Under the pieces are notes generated by a model, which was given only the letters and a program-made list of their open reading frames with translations, did not search any database and was not told the origin of the DNA. Shown here in pieces: positions 56,001 through 64,000 of a stretch of 64,000 bases of DNA. A program made the position numbers and the translations under genes. This DNA comes from Apostichopus japonicus (lineage: Eukaryota > Echinodermata > Holothuroidea > Aspidochirotida > Stichopodidae). Position 1 is the stretch's first letter; each line of letters starts with the position of its first letter. The stretch is from NCBI RefSeq assembly GCF_037975245.1, contig NC_092571.1, positions 24,308,564 to 24,372,563 of the forward strand. The letters are read 5' to 3'.

Positions 56001-58042
56001 AACACAAATATATTCAAAGTAGTTTACACAACAATACTATTTAGTTTGCTTATGATCAGGGTTTCAATTTAGGATTTAAAACAAAGATCACAAGAATAGA
56101 CATGCCAACTCTCCAGATGTAACAACTATGAGTTCCCAGCTGTTACGGCAATCTCACATTCTCTCCATTTTACTGTAACTACTGACAAAAAAATTATTCT
56201 CAACAGTGATCTTGATAATCTTCATTTCCTACCTGCATTAGGTACGTGGAGAAAATTCAATTAATTTTTCGGAAACAATTATTTAACATACGCTAGATTA
56301 GTGCAGAACACTGCAGATGTGACCTATAAACACCCCTAAATATGCTCCTATGCTAATTGTTAAATCTCTGTTTTGTTTCAGCTGGACTTTGTCCAATTCT
56401 TCCAATTTCTCCCCAAATTACGGGGGTTTGAGAAAATTTTTAAATCCACCAATATTTTTTGAAAGTATAGTGGGCAGGCTTAATATATAATAAAATCTAT
56501 GCTGACTCCTTCTCAATATCTGGGACTAAATTTTCCAGCTTAGAATTTAGGGGGAATTTGGGTTGCTCCCCATACTTTGCAGGATTTTGATCTACAACTC
56601 CCTACTTCCTATGGTAGAGCCATTCCTGTGAGATGCTTTCCCAATTTCTCTCCCTAAATTCCCCAATTTTGAATGTTATTTTGACCTTAAGACAAAGACC
56701 ATTTTTCTTGCTGGTTTTCCTACTTTACCAGTACGGACTTATCCTTCAATGTTGATTCCTTGTTGACTGTGTTGGGTTTGTATTGTATTAATGCAAGCAC
56801 ATTGTTACTATCTGTGAAATCTTCTAAGTCGAACTGCACCACCTGCAGCGTAAAACTTGTGGCCATGATCGAATGCAACATATAAATCCATTCAATGGCA
56901 CAAGTTTGTTTAAGACGGGTAATACTGCAAAGTGTGCATCTAGTCCACAAAATTATGAAAAATATTAACAAAGTATGGAGTTCCAAGATCACAAAAATAT
57001 AGTGAACTACCAACCAGGTTGTTTTTTTCATGTTTTGAAAGTACTGAGAGAAAGAAATAACTGCGAAATTCTATTCACATACATATAGATTTTGGTAAAT
57101 GAATGTCCCATCATACAAATGTGGTCGACAGCAAATGAATTATACCATAAGGCCATTCATATGATGATTTTATGTATTAAACGTGATCACAAGCTGAAAA
57201 TGTGATTAAAAGAATGCATTCCCCACTAGTAAACTTGCAAAAACACACAGGGGTTCGACTTGAGCAATGTACCAGGGAATCTTATTTAGCAAAAATGTTA
57301 CACAAACTGGTAAAGAACTACACATATGAAAAATGATGTTCAATACACACTGAACAGTGGTATTTTTGCAGTACTTTATAAGGACCGATATTCATAACGT
57401 TCCAACCTGCTATGTGAACAGTTAATTATGCCAGGGCGGCTGCACTATGGCAAATGACCACTATGACAAATGGTACTTTACACTATGACACACTATGACA
57501 ATATGACAAATGGTATGACAATTGGTACCTTCTATGACTATGACAAATGGTACACTATGACAAATGGTACCTATGACACTATGACAAATGGTACCTTCTA
57601 ACAGCCCTGGCTGTCTTGGTATAAGGACCAACATTCATAACGTTCCAACTTGCTACGTGAACACTTAATTATGCCAGGGCGGCTGCATAACTACTACACT
57701 ATGAAAAATGGTACCTTCTAACAGCCCTGGCTGTCTTGGTATAAGGACCAACATTCATAACGTTCCAACCTGCTACGTGAACACTTAATTATGCCAGGGC
57801 GGCTGTATGACTACACTATGACAAATGGTACACTATGACAAATGGTACCTATGACACTATGACAAATGGTACCTTCTAACAGCCCTGGCTGTCTTGGTCA
57901 CAGATTGTAAGGCAAACGCTTTAGGATTCCTCTGTCTTGCAGTCTGTAGTTCTTCCTCTTTAGTTTTGTCCTTCTTTCTCTTAGCTTGTGGACCGGCATG
58001 TTTTGGCCTGTGAGGCTTGTGGCTACCTTGTCCTGCATCCAT
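31940..58042 (-). CDS. BMS1: Ribosome biogenesis GTPase BMS1 (24 coding exons)
   Basis: BMS1 is an essential nucleolar GTPase of the SSU processome that delivers Rcl1 and acts in 40S maturation. Coding exons: 58042-57873, 55964-55774, 55044-54965, 54050-53862, 53559-53417, 52864-52743, 51619-51423, 50988-50740, 50457-50356, 49827-48939, 48495-48391, 47232-47075, 46738-46657, 45759-45458, 44807-44721, 44569-44468, 44328-44148, 43769-43711, 42932-42810, 42340-42193, 41542-41367, 40179-40021, 39124-39026, 32038-31940. They sum to 4212 nt and join in frame to 1403 residues plus stop, against about 1280 in human, the excess being mainly in the acidic middle. Seen: P-loop GPPKVGKT (87-94), DASFG (153-157), THLD as the G4 motif (182-185), FADSDDDLE acidic segment (about 488-496), and the conserved C-terminal half from about 994. 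All introns are GT-AG. The start matches the family N terminus ([13 protein letters not shown]). Confidence 0.97.
34353..35055. repeat. Minisatellite, unit about 19-20 bp (acaaagcataccccctaaaa)
   Basis: About 35 imperfect copies, with related longer units (accacaaaaacaaagcatagccc) at both ends. It is G-rich on the gene's transcribed strand. Confidence 0.9.
36650..36910. repeat. Dispersed repeat, copy 1
   Basis: Shares ordered blocks with 40900-41140: atgcatctggcaac, attgagctgaaaa, acatttggatga, cagagaaac, aaacgttccaaatg. Both lie in BMS1 introns. Confidence 0.55.
37370..37960. repeat. Tandem copies of a 150-210-bp unit
   Basis: The phrase atcacctttgtacaggaacacatatcc occurs at about 37380, 37531 and 37741, each time followed by related text ending in attactggataata. 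Confidence 0.8.
39026..39124 (-). CDS. BMS1: BMS1 exon 23, residues 1339-1371
   Basis: Reads [19 protein letters not shown] and a Lys/Glu-rich tail. Phase 0, donor AAAAGG|GTAAGT. Confidence 0.9.
39190..39470 (+). mobile_element. LINE 3' fragment (CR1/L2-like reverse transcriptase tail)
   Basis: One frame reads [20 protein letters not shown] then [20 protein letters not shown] then ELKTFLF, typical of the extreme C terminus of non-LTR retrotransposon ORF2. It is followed by a 3' tail with gctttacaaatttttatattattatc, like CR1/L2 ends. 5'-truncated, in BMS1 intron 22. Confidence 0.8.
40021..40179 (-). CDS. BMS1: BMS1 exon 22, residues 1286-1338
   Basis: Reads [19 protein letters not shown], then a basic stretch, then [10 protein letters not shown]. 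Phase 0 both ends. Confidence 0.96.
40478..40735 (+). mobile_element. LINE reverse-transcriptase C-terminal fragment
   Basis: Reads [20 protein letters not shown] then a basic [15 protein letters not shown] segment, a widely seen retrotransposon C terminus, ending at a stop near 40729. The frame is intact. It is flanked on both sides by ttggtgttggttatttggtgttg repeats, as if inserted into that repeat. In BMS1 intron 21. Confidence 0.8.
40900..41140. repeat. Dispersed repeat, copy 2
   Basis: Partner of 36650-36910 in the same orientation. A shorter catctggcaac-like piece also appears inverted near 45243 and 54575. Confidence 0.55.
41367..41542 (-). CDS. BMS1: BMS1 exon 21, residues 1227-1285
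   Basis: Reads [20 protein letters not shown] then [17 protein letters not shown]. Phase 1 to 0. Confidence 0.97.
41628..41919. mobile_element. TIR element with internal 87-bp tandem repeats
   Basis: Left end GGGACAGTATACAGTGGTA and right end TACCATTGTATACTGTCCC are 19-bp inverted repeats with one mismatch. The inside contains about 87-bp units with gcttcaaagca and gaacagttcc. These units are related to those at 21981-22190 in the other gene. No clear target duplication. Confidence 0.65.
42193..42340 (-). CDS. BMS1: BMS1 exon 20, residues 1178-1227
   Basis: Reads [15 protein letters not shown] then [14 protein letters not shown] then [12 protein letters not shown], an invariant core of the C-terminal domain. 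Confidence 0.97.
42490..42695. repeat. Minisatellite, unit about 20-21 bp (ataacccagccaggctgcag)
   Basis: About nine to ten copies in BMS1 intron 19. Unlike three other BMS1 intron repeats, it does not contain the exon end. Confidence 0.9.
42810..42932 (-). CDS. BMS1: BMS1 exon 19, residues 1137-1177
   Basis: Reads [15 protein letters not shown] then [20 protein letters not shown], near-identical to the family consensus. Confidence 0.96.
43020..43376. mobile_element. hAT-like MITE, 357 bp
   Basis: Left end CAGGGGTGGGCAACC, right end GGTTGCCCACCCCAG. Flanked by a perfect 8-bp duplication tcttagag (43012-43019 and 43377-43384). The right half has the gcgggccgcatgtggcccgcgggcc text common to hAT-type elements of many animals. 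In BMS1 intron 18. Confidence 0.88.
43711..43769 (-). CDS. BMS1: BMS1 exon 18, residues 1117-1136
   Basis: A 59-nt exon encoding [20 protein letters not shown]. Phases 1 and 0 fit its neighbours. Confidence 0.95.
43970..44150 (-). repeat. Donor-site minisatellite in BMS1 intron 17
   Basis: Unit of about 42-43 bp, four to five copies. Each has, on the minus strand, (A/T)ATCTGGG followed by GTGAGATTAAT or a close variant. The first copy is the real exon 17 end and donor. Confidence 0.85.
44148..44328 (-). CDS. BMS1: BMS1 exon 17, residues 1057-1117
   Basis: Reads [19 protein letters not shown] then [14 protein letters not shown] then [11 protein letters not shown]. It ends ATCTGGG|GTGAGA, and this junction is repeated in the following intron. 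Confidence 0.97.
44468..44569 (-). CDS. BMS1: BMS1 exon 16, residues 1023-1056
   Basis: Reads [19 protein letters not shown] then ESSIGFVQ. Phase 0 both ends. Confidence 0.96.
44721..44807 (-). CDS. BMS1: BMS1 exon 15, residues 994-1022
   Basis: Reads [20 protein letters not shown] then RPGMYVRVE, the start of the conserved C-terminal domain (RIBIOP_C / DUF663). Confidence 0.95.
45458..45759 (-). CDS. BMS1: BMS1 exon 14, residues 893-993
   Basis: Starts [17 protein letters not shown], then a charged stretch, then [14 protein letters not shown]. 302 nt, phase 1 to 0. Confidence 0.95.
46657..46738 (-). CDS. BMS1: BMS1 exon 13, residues 866-893
   Basis: Reads [12 protein letters not shown] then [12 protein letters not shown], a highly conserved family motif. 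Phase 0 to 1. Confidence 0.95.
47075..47232 (-). CDS. BMS1: BMS1 exon 12, residues 813-865
   Basis: Reads [15 protein letters not shown] and IRDWDLNE, matching the family's LGGLF...DWDLEE block. GTAAGA donor. Confidence 0.93.
48391..48495 (-). CDS. BMS1: BMS1 exon 11, residues 778-813
   Basis: Reads [19 protein letters not shown] then [12 protein letters not shown], a strongly conserved segment. The frame requires the weak donor GAAG|GTCGGT. Confidence 0.92.
48580..48641. repeat. Perfect 20-21-bp inverted repeat (hairpin)
   Basis: TATTTGCTGTATAATCTACA at 48581-48600 is followed by its exact reverse complement at 48621-48640, with a loop of about 20 bases. The left arm is part of a short tandem duplication (ctacaggaatgtgtca at about 48553 and 48596). 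In BMS1 intron 10. Confidence 0.9.
48939..49827 (-). CDS. BMS1: BMS1 exon 10, residues 482-778: acidic middle region
   Basis: 889 nt. It opens with [17 protein letters not shown], matching the conserved acidic segment of the family (the Rcl1-interacting part lies in this region in yeast). The rest is Asp/Glu/Ser/Lys-rich, with a run of Asp codons (GAT/GAC triplets) around 49500-49570 that is likely length-variable. It explains most of the extra length over human BMS1. Confidence 0.93.
50356..50457 (-). CDS. BMS1: BMS1 exon 9, residues 448-481
   Basis: Low-complexity linker ([13 protein letters not shown] then [11 protein letters not shown]). Kept because phases fit on both sides. The donor ATG|GTTTGT is weak. 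Confidence 0.8.
50740..50988 (-). CDS. BMS1: BMS1 exon 8, residues 365-447
   Basis: Reads [14 protein letters not shown], then acidic and basic patches including [13 protein letters not shown]. 83 codons, GTAAGT donor after GAGGAA. Confidence 0.93.
51423..51619 (-). CDS. BMS1: BMS1 exon 7, residues 299-364
   Basis: Reads [19 protein letters not shown], then [16 protein letters not shown]. It belongs to the AARP2CN-type region after the GTPase domain. Confidence 0.96.
52343..52775 (-). repeat. Donor-site minisatellite in BMS1 intron 6
   Basis: Eight copies of a unit of mostly 54-55 bp (unit markers ccatgg at 52345, 52399, 52453, 52491, 52546, 52601, 52655, 52723). On the minus strand seven copies hold exon-like AAGCATTCATCTTGCTG (or a variant) and GTAAGT or GTAGAT; one (52453) is shortened to GGGGAG|GTAAGT. 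The copy at 52743 is the real exon 6 end. Confidence 0.92.
52743..52864 (-). CDS. BMS1: BMS1 exon 6, residues 258-299
   Basis: Reads [24 protein letters not shown] and GGSIHLAG. It ends GCTG|GTAAGT at phase 1. The last 28 coding bases plus the donor form the unit of the minisatellite that fills the start of intron 6. Confidence 0.95.
53417..53559 (-). CDS. BMS1: BMS1 exon 5, residues 211-258
   Basis: Reads [27 protein letters not shown] and SYILADR, all family hallmarks. It ends at phase 2. Confidence 0.96.
53574..53830 (+). repeat. Dispersed repeat in BMS1 intron 4
   Basis: Contains aacatttatatagtgcttaatacagc...aagccctttacaaagta, a tail type common at ends of non-LTR elements, and further text resembling a multi-copy family (ttgttccaaagagaaggcgcagcaacaaaaaaggcacg). 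Family assignment is from memory of the pattern only. Confidence 0.4.
53862..54050 (-). CDS. BMS1: BMS1 exon 4, residues 148-210: G3/G4 motifs
   Basis: Carries [16 protein letters not shown] and [12 protein letters not shown] takes the place of NKxD, as in other Bms1/Tsr1 family GTPases. 63 codons, phase 0 both ends. Confidence 0.97.
54965..55044 (-). CDS. BMS1: BMS1 exon 3, residues 121-147
   Basis: Reads [16 protein letters not shown] then [10 protein letters not shown], the conserved strand after the P-loop. It ends at phase 0. Confidence 0.96.
55774..55964 (-). CDS. BMS1: BMS1 exon 2, residues 57-121: P-loop
   Basis: Contains [17 protein letters not shown] and the Walker A motif GPPKVGKT. 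It ends in T-L-V-S-G at phase 1 with a GTTTGA donor. Confidence 0.97.
56018..57376. other. BMS1 intron 1, distal part
   Basis: Unique AT-rich sequence with no coding evidence. An open frame at 56720-57031 has no recognisable domain. Confidence 0.4.
57377..57900 (-). repeat. Donor-site duplication and 16-bp repeats in BMS1 intron 1
   Basis: A 120-bp unit repeated in tandem (57589 and 57709). Each copy holds, on the minus strand, ACCAAGACAGCCAGGGCTGT then TAGAAG|GTACC, identical to the last 26 coding bases of exon 1 and its donor. A third partial unit (ataaggacc...gggcggctg) starts near 57377. Between them are many ctatgacaaatggtac units, which also repeat the GTACC donor start. Confidence 0.9.
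57873..58042 (-). CDS. BMS1: BMS1 exon 1 (coding), residues 1-57
   Basis: Basic N terminus followed by the family signature [10 protein letters not shown]. It starts at the upstream of two ATGs only four bases apart; the other is out of frame. About 27 bases of 5' UTR (58043-58069) precede it after a CGGCAG acceptor. It ends AAG|GTACCA, and this end is duplicated twice in the following intron. Confidence 0.95.
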
Positions 58043-58069
58043 ACTGACGTTGGGATAGACACTAGTCTC

Positions 58070-60350
58070 CTGCCGAAAAAAAAAAAAATTACATTTTTGG
58101 TAAATTTAGACGATTTACCTTCCAGGATGTTAGTGGTTATCCTATGGATCTTTTCATTTAAATAATGAAAATGAAGAAACAAAGACTTGTTGTGATGTTG
58201 TCCTCTGTAAAATTCACTCAGTCATAGCTCAGGGTACTGTAGCACTAGGTAATAAATTGGTATTAAAATAGTCCATAGTCACTTTATGTGAAAAGAACAC
58301 AAACCCAAGTATCATCTTTAACCTTATATGATAGACCTCTGTGATTGACATCTCCCCCTAAACAACTAAGAAAAAATGTTGGGAAGAAGTCTCTCATTTG
58401 CCTGGTTGGATTATTCCATTTCCATGTTACAAAAACAAATTGCTTATCCTTTGACAAAGCACCTGACTACTGTATTTGTACATTGACATTCTTTCCAAAA
58501 ATTAATGCAAAATATTAAAAAGGATGTGAAGTTTCATTCTCAAAATAATTGGAGAATAACAAACAACTTTGTTGCTTGCTGTAATTCTTGCTGTACCCCT
58601 TACTAAAAATAGAACAATCCAACTGGGGAAATGAGAGACTTGATCCAAATCGTTCTCCTATCATCCCAGATGACAGTGATATCTGGGGCTGCAATTTCAT
58701 ACATTTATGCATACCTGTGCAACTCTCCCAGTTTTACCAGGAGACTCCCTGTTTTTACCCGAATCTACCGTCCTCCCGGTTTCATATTCTATTCTCCCGG
58801 TTTTTCTATGTTCTACACTTGCGACATTTTTGACAATAGCCAACAATTAGTCCTATGCTTAGTAATTCCCCACAGTAACGCTGAACAGGAAAGGCTATTC
58901 AGTGTAGTTCGCAAGAACAAGACAGTCGGTCATGTCCCAAGCTTGATGGGACTCTATCTAGCATACTAGCCATGAAGTCACAGTACCCAGAGTCCACTGT
59001 TTCCTGTTTCAAATGGAAACCTACTACAGAAACCCTGAAGAAAGCAAAGCGAGCTGCTGCAAACTACAACAAGAAACACTGATTGGATGATTCTCTCACT
59101 GTATTGCATAAGTAGACTATACTTATTTAGGATTATTTAGGAGTGAAAATTACCAACCTCCCTATTTTCCCCTTGTTCTCCCTATTTTTTGGCCCTGAAA
59201 AATGTTATTCTCCCTATTTTGGGGTCAAACAGGTTGACAGGTCTGTAAATGGGTGATGACAGAGTGGTATTAGTATGGTGAAACCTTTTATGTTCCCTTT
59301 GGGTTTCATTTCATATTTTCAAGGTAAGCATACACAATATTGACACTGAAGCCAATGCCGACATTAGGTAATGCTAACAACTTCAATATCTTTTTATTCA
59401 ACATTATTCAAGCCAAGCTCGATTACAGAAAAAAACATACAATTGTAATAAGTAAAGAATACTTATTTTATTATTTTATTTACTCTATACTGTTGCTAGC
59501 TTGTACTGTAGAGTCCGGGGGCTTGACAACGGACAGACTTGGAACACAGAAATAAGAAAATACATGTGCACACTCTGAGGGTCTGGGAGGCTCTGCCTTA
59601 CTTCTTTATTCATTCTTCTTAACCAGACTGCTTGTCTAGCTATTTACATAACATAAATGCATTAGAACAATATACCATTGATAGGAGGAATGTAGCATGT
59701 ACCACACTAACTATAGACCACTGGTCTAGCTTTAACATAACCTATGCATGAGAACAATATACAATTGATAAAAGGAATGAACTTAATACAGTACTATGTC
59801 CACCTGGTATACACATGTAAACTGACACACATACTGCTCATACATAAGACATGCCCAGTGCAGTCGCAAAAGTAATAAGCTATCCCTATGGTACTTGTCT
59901 TACAGTTATGGGTACCTGTAACTGTTATCAGTGTTTATGTTATTGGTCTTACTCTAAACAGTCTTACTGTATGTTCGAAGTTTGGCTAGTAGTAGTACAG
60001 CCTATCCTAGCCTAAGAGACGCTAGGACTAACTGTTAGTCTTACTGTTAGACTAGATGATTGTAGAACTAACGTGGGCATAGGCCTAGATCCCTAGCCTA
60101 ACTAGTTATACAAGACTGACGATACGATTGAGTTGTGTATTCGCAAGTTCGCAACATAAAAAAAATAAGCTAAATGTAAAGCAGTAGTAGAATCATATGC
60201 CTTCATTTCTTATTCATATTACTCGTTTACAATAGATTATAAAAAAAAGTAACATAAACCTACAACAGATCCAGGTTGACACTATACAATAGTAACGTTA
60301 GTTGGCGACCTCGCGAGCCGTGCTTATTTCATGGAAGCAGCCATGTTTAC
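58070..60350. other. BMS1 5' UTR intron
   Basis: Contains the hAT remnant, ctcccggttt/ctccctattt low-complexity patches (58720-58800 and 59155-59225) and otherwise unique sequence. Confidence 0.5.
58830..59082 (+). pseudogene. hAT-family transposase C-terminal remnant
   Basis: Reads IPHSNAEQERLFSVVRKNKT, then, after a stop and frame shift, YPESTVSCFKWKPTTETLKK then AKRAAANYNKKH and a stop. The S-N-A-E-x-E-R-x-F-S motif is the start of the hAT dimerisation domain. The frame is broken and no intact transposase is present. It lies in the BMS1 5' intron. Confidence 0.7.
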
Positions 60351-60440
60351 CTGCTTGAAGGTAGCGGACATTAGTAGCGGACAATAAGAGCGGACAATAA
60401 GAGCAGACAATAAGGAAAAAAGCGAAGAGCGCCATCTATT
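60351..60440 (-). other. BMS1: Probable non-coding first exon of BMS1
   Basis: The minus strand reads CTTCAAGCAG|GTAAACA at 60351/60350, a good donor. The next acceptor in the same direction is CGGCAG at 58070, just before the coding start. The upper limit is a guess. Confidence 0.5.
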
Positions 60441-60467
60441 ATCTAGCGGACAATAAGCAACGGTGAA
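60363..60467 (-). promoter_or_regulatory. BMS1: BMS1 promoter region with repeated GCGGACAATAAG motif
   Basis: Five copies of an agcggaca(a/t)taag motif start at about 60364, 60376, 60389, 60402 and 60444, four of them spaced about 13 bases apart. A YY1-like AGATGGCGC reads on the minus strand at about 60428-60436, common in promoters of ribosome-biogenesis genes. A foldback element starts at 60468. Confidence 0.45.
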
Positions 60468-61323
60468 GGTGCGGTGGCACTCAATAATTGTTTGTAAATC
60501 AAATTAAAGGTACAGTTCCGCACCACTAATGACATGTTTAAAATTATTTATCTTTAGTTATAGAGATAGTTACATGGTGCGACAAACATCACGGAATAGA
60601 GCACTGTGTCCTCTATCACCCTATTCATGTTTGATATCGGTTACATAACTTCTATGTCCGCCAAAATTTCGATTGAAAAAAAATAAGAATATTTGTGGTT
60701 GCGTAAAATTCCACTACATCGTGTATACAAACTGCCGTTACGTACTAATGAAATGTTTTAAATGAATTATCTTTAGTTATAGAAATAGTTACATGGTGCG
60801 ACACACATCACGGAATAGAGCAATTTGTCCTCTATCACCCTATTTATGTTTGATATCGCTTACATAACTTCTATCCTCGCCAAAATTTCGATTGAAAAAA
60901 TAAGAATATTTGTGATAGCGTTGAACTCCACTAGATCGTGTACAAACTGCCGTTACGTACTAATGAAATGTTTTAAATTAATTATCTTTAGTTATAGAAA
61001 TAGTTACATGGTGCGACACACATCACGAAATAGAGCAATTTGTCCTCTTTCACCCTGTTTCTGTTTTATATCGGTTACATAACTTCTATCTTCGCCAAAA
61101 TTTCGATTGAAAAAAATTAGAATATTTGTGATAGCGTTGAACTCCACTAGATCATGTACAAACTGCCGTTACGTATAAACGAAATTTTATTGTGACAAAA
61201 TATTCTTTTCCTCCATTTATTTCTCATAAAGAATGAAATGGAACATACCGTTAAAATACTTTAACAATATTATCATGCACAGTCAACATTGCGACATGAA
61301 GAAACAGAGCCAAAAACTTGAAT

Positions 61324-61421
<98 letters not shown>

Positions 61422-64000
61422 GTATATATATTTGCAGACAGTAACAACGTAAATTTAAAATAACAATAAACAAAGTACAAAGTGTGCTATAATGGTAGTG
61501 GAGGAACCAGAAGTTAGTTGAAACTTTTCGAGTTTGAACCCTTAACAAAAAAGAAGAACATTCCAAAAATCACATTATTACAGAGAGAGAGAGAGAATAA
61601 ATAAGTTGATAAATCGCATGACCGTCTTAAACCAATTAAAGTTGTAATAGAAAGACTCAGTTTGAATACAGCAAGCCCTTCTTTAAGCCAGGGGATTGCA
61701 GTCAATTTAACCAAAGTATAAAGAAAATGGGAATTTATCAATCTGAAATCGGCGAATAAAGCTATCATACGCCATATACGCCATAGAATACATTTCTTTT
61801 AAATAGGTAGTTATTCATAACCAACGTATCATCTATGCGAATGAAGGAAATATTCCAAATGAATTGGTTATCAAACTTGGACTGTTAAAAGAAATGTCAC
61901 ACCAATCTCATGTAACTTGATTGATAAAAGCAGTGGCGTAGGACTACTAAAGAGCCCAAAGTTGGGGAAAAGAGACATTCCGAAGAGATTATTGAACTAG
62001 TTACTAAGCTTGCACGAGGATCCAATAACATCCGATACGATGTGTTTGTAAACAACTCTGACACCTATGATTGCTGAACACAGCTAAAAGTTGGGGAAAA
62101 GAGACAATCAATGTAGAAAGTGTGATTGTAGGCTATGAATGCATATATAAGAGATGATATGGTTTCTGAGCATTATAGATACATCTATATTTCTAAATGC
62201 ATATTCAAATGTAAGAGAGAAAAGGCATATATACTTTTAACTAGCCTGGGAAGGGACTAAAACTGAATAATGCATGGTTTTCTATACTTATTCTACAACA
62301 GGTTAACATGACCAAAGACGACATGTTCTATCAAATTAATAATATGATCGATACCCTACTTGTCACCACCACACTGACCCACTCCATTTAAGCACGTAAA
62401 GTTCTAAAGTTCCAATAGACATATACAAACAATCATTTTCATAAGGATGTCGGTAGGCCTATTCATGATGACAAAGGCTCCCACCTATTACTTTGAACAG
62501 ATATTCGCATAAAGTCACGAATGTGACTATTGTAAGACCTAATCCTCACATGTGAACCACCCTCCTTAACATTTGATTACAAACTCTAACAATGGAAAGC
62601 ACGAAAATAACAATACTGAATGTTTCTAGACATATGGAAACTAACAAGAATATCTTACCTATGTAACGCAGCACTGTTACGTAATACGGATATCTGATGT
62701 ACAAAGGTCCACGTTTCTAGCTGGTTGCTGCAGAGCCTCGTGAAATTAATTCAGAAGTAATTGATACAAGATCTTCATATCTGAGCATATAGCTTTTTTC
62801 TTCTTGTCTTGCACTTCTTGACCCCATTCGTCACACCGCGTGTCATCAGCGATTTATGTGGCGAGCAAAACTGGAAATGTGTCCCATGGGCCAAGGAACG
62901 TTACCGCATTTAGTCATTTAGATTAAGAGATGTGATCAATCACGTAAAAACCTGGCAAATTTCAAAATAAACGCGCTCAGTTTATAAAACGATATCTGTA
63001 AGTAAACCTTATGTAATTTATTATAAACGTATGGTAACTGATTGAGTTGAAACGGCAGATTGTACAGGATATAATGGAATTTAACAAAATTATAACATAT
63101 TTTAATTTTTTCAATCGAAATTTTGGCGAGGATAGAAGTTATGTAACCGATAACAAACATGAAGAGGGTGATAGAGGACAAATTGCTCTATCCCGTGATG
63201 TGTGTCGCACCATGTAATTATTTCTATAACTAAAGATAATTAATTTTAAACATTTCGTTGGTACGTAACGGCAGTTTGTACACGATGTAGTGGAATTTAA
63301 CGCAATCACAAATATTCTTATTTTTTTCAATCGAAATTTTGGCGGACATAGAAGTTATGTAAGCGATATCAAACATAAATAGGGTGATAGAGGACAAATT
63401 GCTATATTCCGTGATGTGTGTCGCACCATGTAATTATTTCTATAACTAAAGATAATTAATTTTAAACATTTCGTTGGTACGTAACGGCAGTTTGTACACA
63501 ATGTAGTGGAATTTAACGCAATCACAAATATTCTTATTTTTTTCAATCGAAATTTTGGCGGACATAGAAGTTATGTAAGCGATATCAAACATAAATAGGG
63601 TGATGGAGGACAAATTGCTCTATTCCGTGATGTGTGTCGCACCATGTAACTATATCTATAACTAAAGATAATTAATTTTAAACATTTCGTTGGTACGTAA
63701 CGGCAGTTTGCACACAATGTAGTGGAATTTAACGCAATCACAAATATTCTTTCTTTTTTTTTCAATCGAAATTTTGGCGGACATAGAAGTTATGTGGTTG
63801 AATTTTTAGCATAAAAAAGAAGTTATGTCACTGATATCAAACATTAATAGAGTGATAGAAGGGACTCTTCTCTGTCTCGTTATTGCATATTGCACTTCTG
63901 CTCTATTCATATAAGAAAGATTTTAAATTATAAACATATCATTATTGGGATGAATTGTCTTAAATTTGATTTACAAACAATTATTGAGTACCAGTGCACC
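60468..64000. mobile_element. Foldback-like element with inverted tandem arrays (right end at window edge)
   Basis: Begins ggtgcggtggcactcaataattgtttgtaaatcaaatt. The window ends with the inverted equivalent (aatttgatttacaaacaattattgagtaccagtgcacc). Behind each end is an array of a 215-219-bp unit: about three copies on the left (to about 61190) and three to four on the right (about 63040-63860), in opposite orientation. The 1.85-kb centre has an AT microsatellite and no transposase. Foldback elements with repeat-built inverted ends are known from sea urchins (TU) and flies (FB). Confidence 0.75.
61328..61430. repeat. AT microsatellite
   Basis: About 50 TA units with two TG interruptions, inside the centre of the foldback-like element. 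Confidence 0.95.

Noticed and set aside
61233-61566. Open frames of alternating Tyr and Ile
   Set aside because: Encoded by the AT microsatellite.

Overview
This is a eukaryotic window. Coding sequence is cut by GT-AG introns, the DNA is AT-rich, and it is full of non-autonomous DNA transposons, microsatellites and minisatellites. Repeat style (hAT-like MITEs with long G/C runs, a foldback-type element) and gene content suggest a marine invertebrate, perhaps an echinoderm such as a sea cucumber. That placement is an inference. I found two real protein genes, both on the minus strand, and no prokaryotic features.

Gene 1 (283-23515, minus, 3' end outside the window) encodes a secreted, cysteine-rich, protease-inhibitor-like protein. 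From the N terminus it has a 17-residue signal peptide exon, two WAP (four-disulfide core) exons, a tandem array of 12 antistasin-type exons holding 42 repeats, a two-repeat exon, a third WAP exon and a three-repeat antistasin exon. All 18 exons join at phase-1 introns, so exons can be gained or lost without frame damage. The 12 array exons come in only two sizes (264 and 348 nt), and their introns are also near copies carrying tRNA-like repeats. This is a recently amplified and homogenised array, with at least two decayed exon relics at its 3' side.

Gene 2 (31940-58042 coding, minus, probable non-coding first exon ending at 60351) is BMS1, the GTPase of the small-subunit processome. I could place 24 coding exons. 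They join in frame to 1403 codons plus a stop. Three of its introns (after exons 1, 6 and 17) begin with tandem repeats whose unit contains the 3' end of the upstream exon plus its 5' splice site, giving rows of 3 to 8 donor copies. I regard this as the most unusual signal in the window.

Between and inside the genes are four hAT-like MITEs with 8-bp target duplications (three perfect, one 7/8), another TIR element, a degraded hAT transposase tail, two LINE 3' fragments, a roughly 2-kb direct duplication flanking the signal-peptide exon of gene 1, and a 3.5-kb foldback-like element with inverted arrays of a 215-219-bp unit. The last one abuts the BMS1 promoter and runs to the window end.
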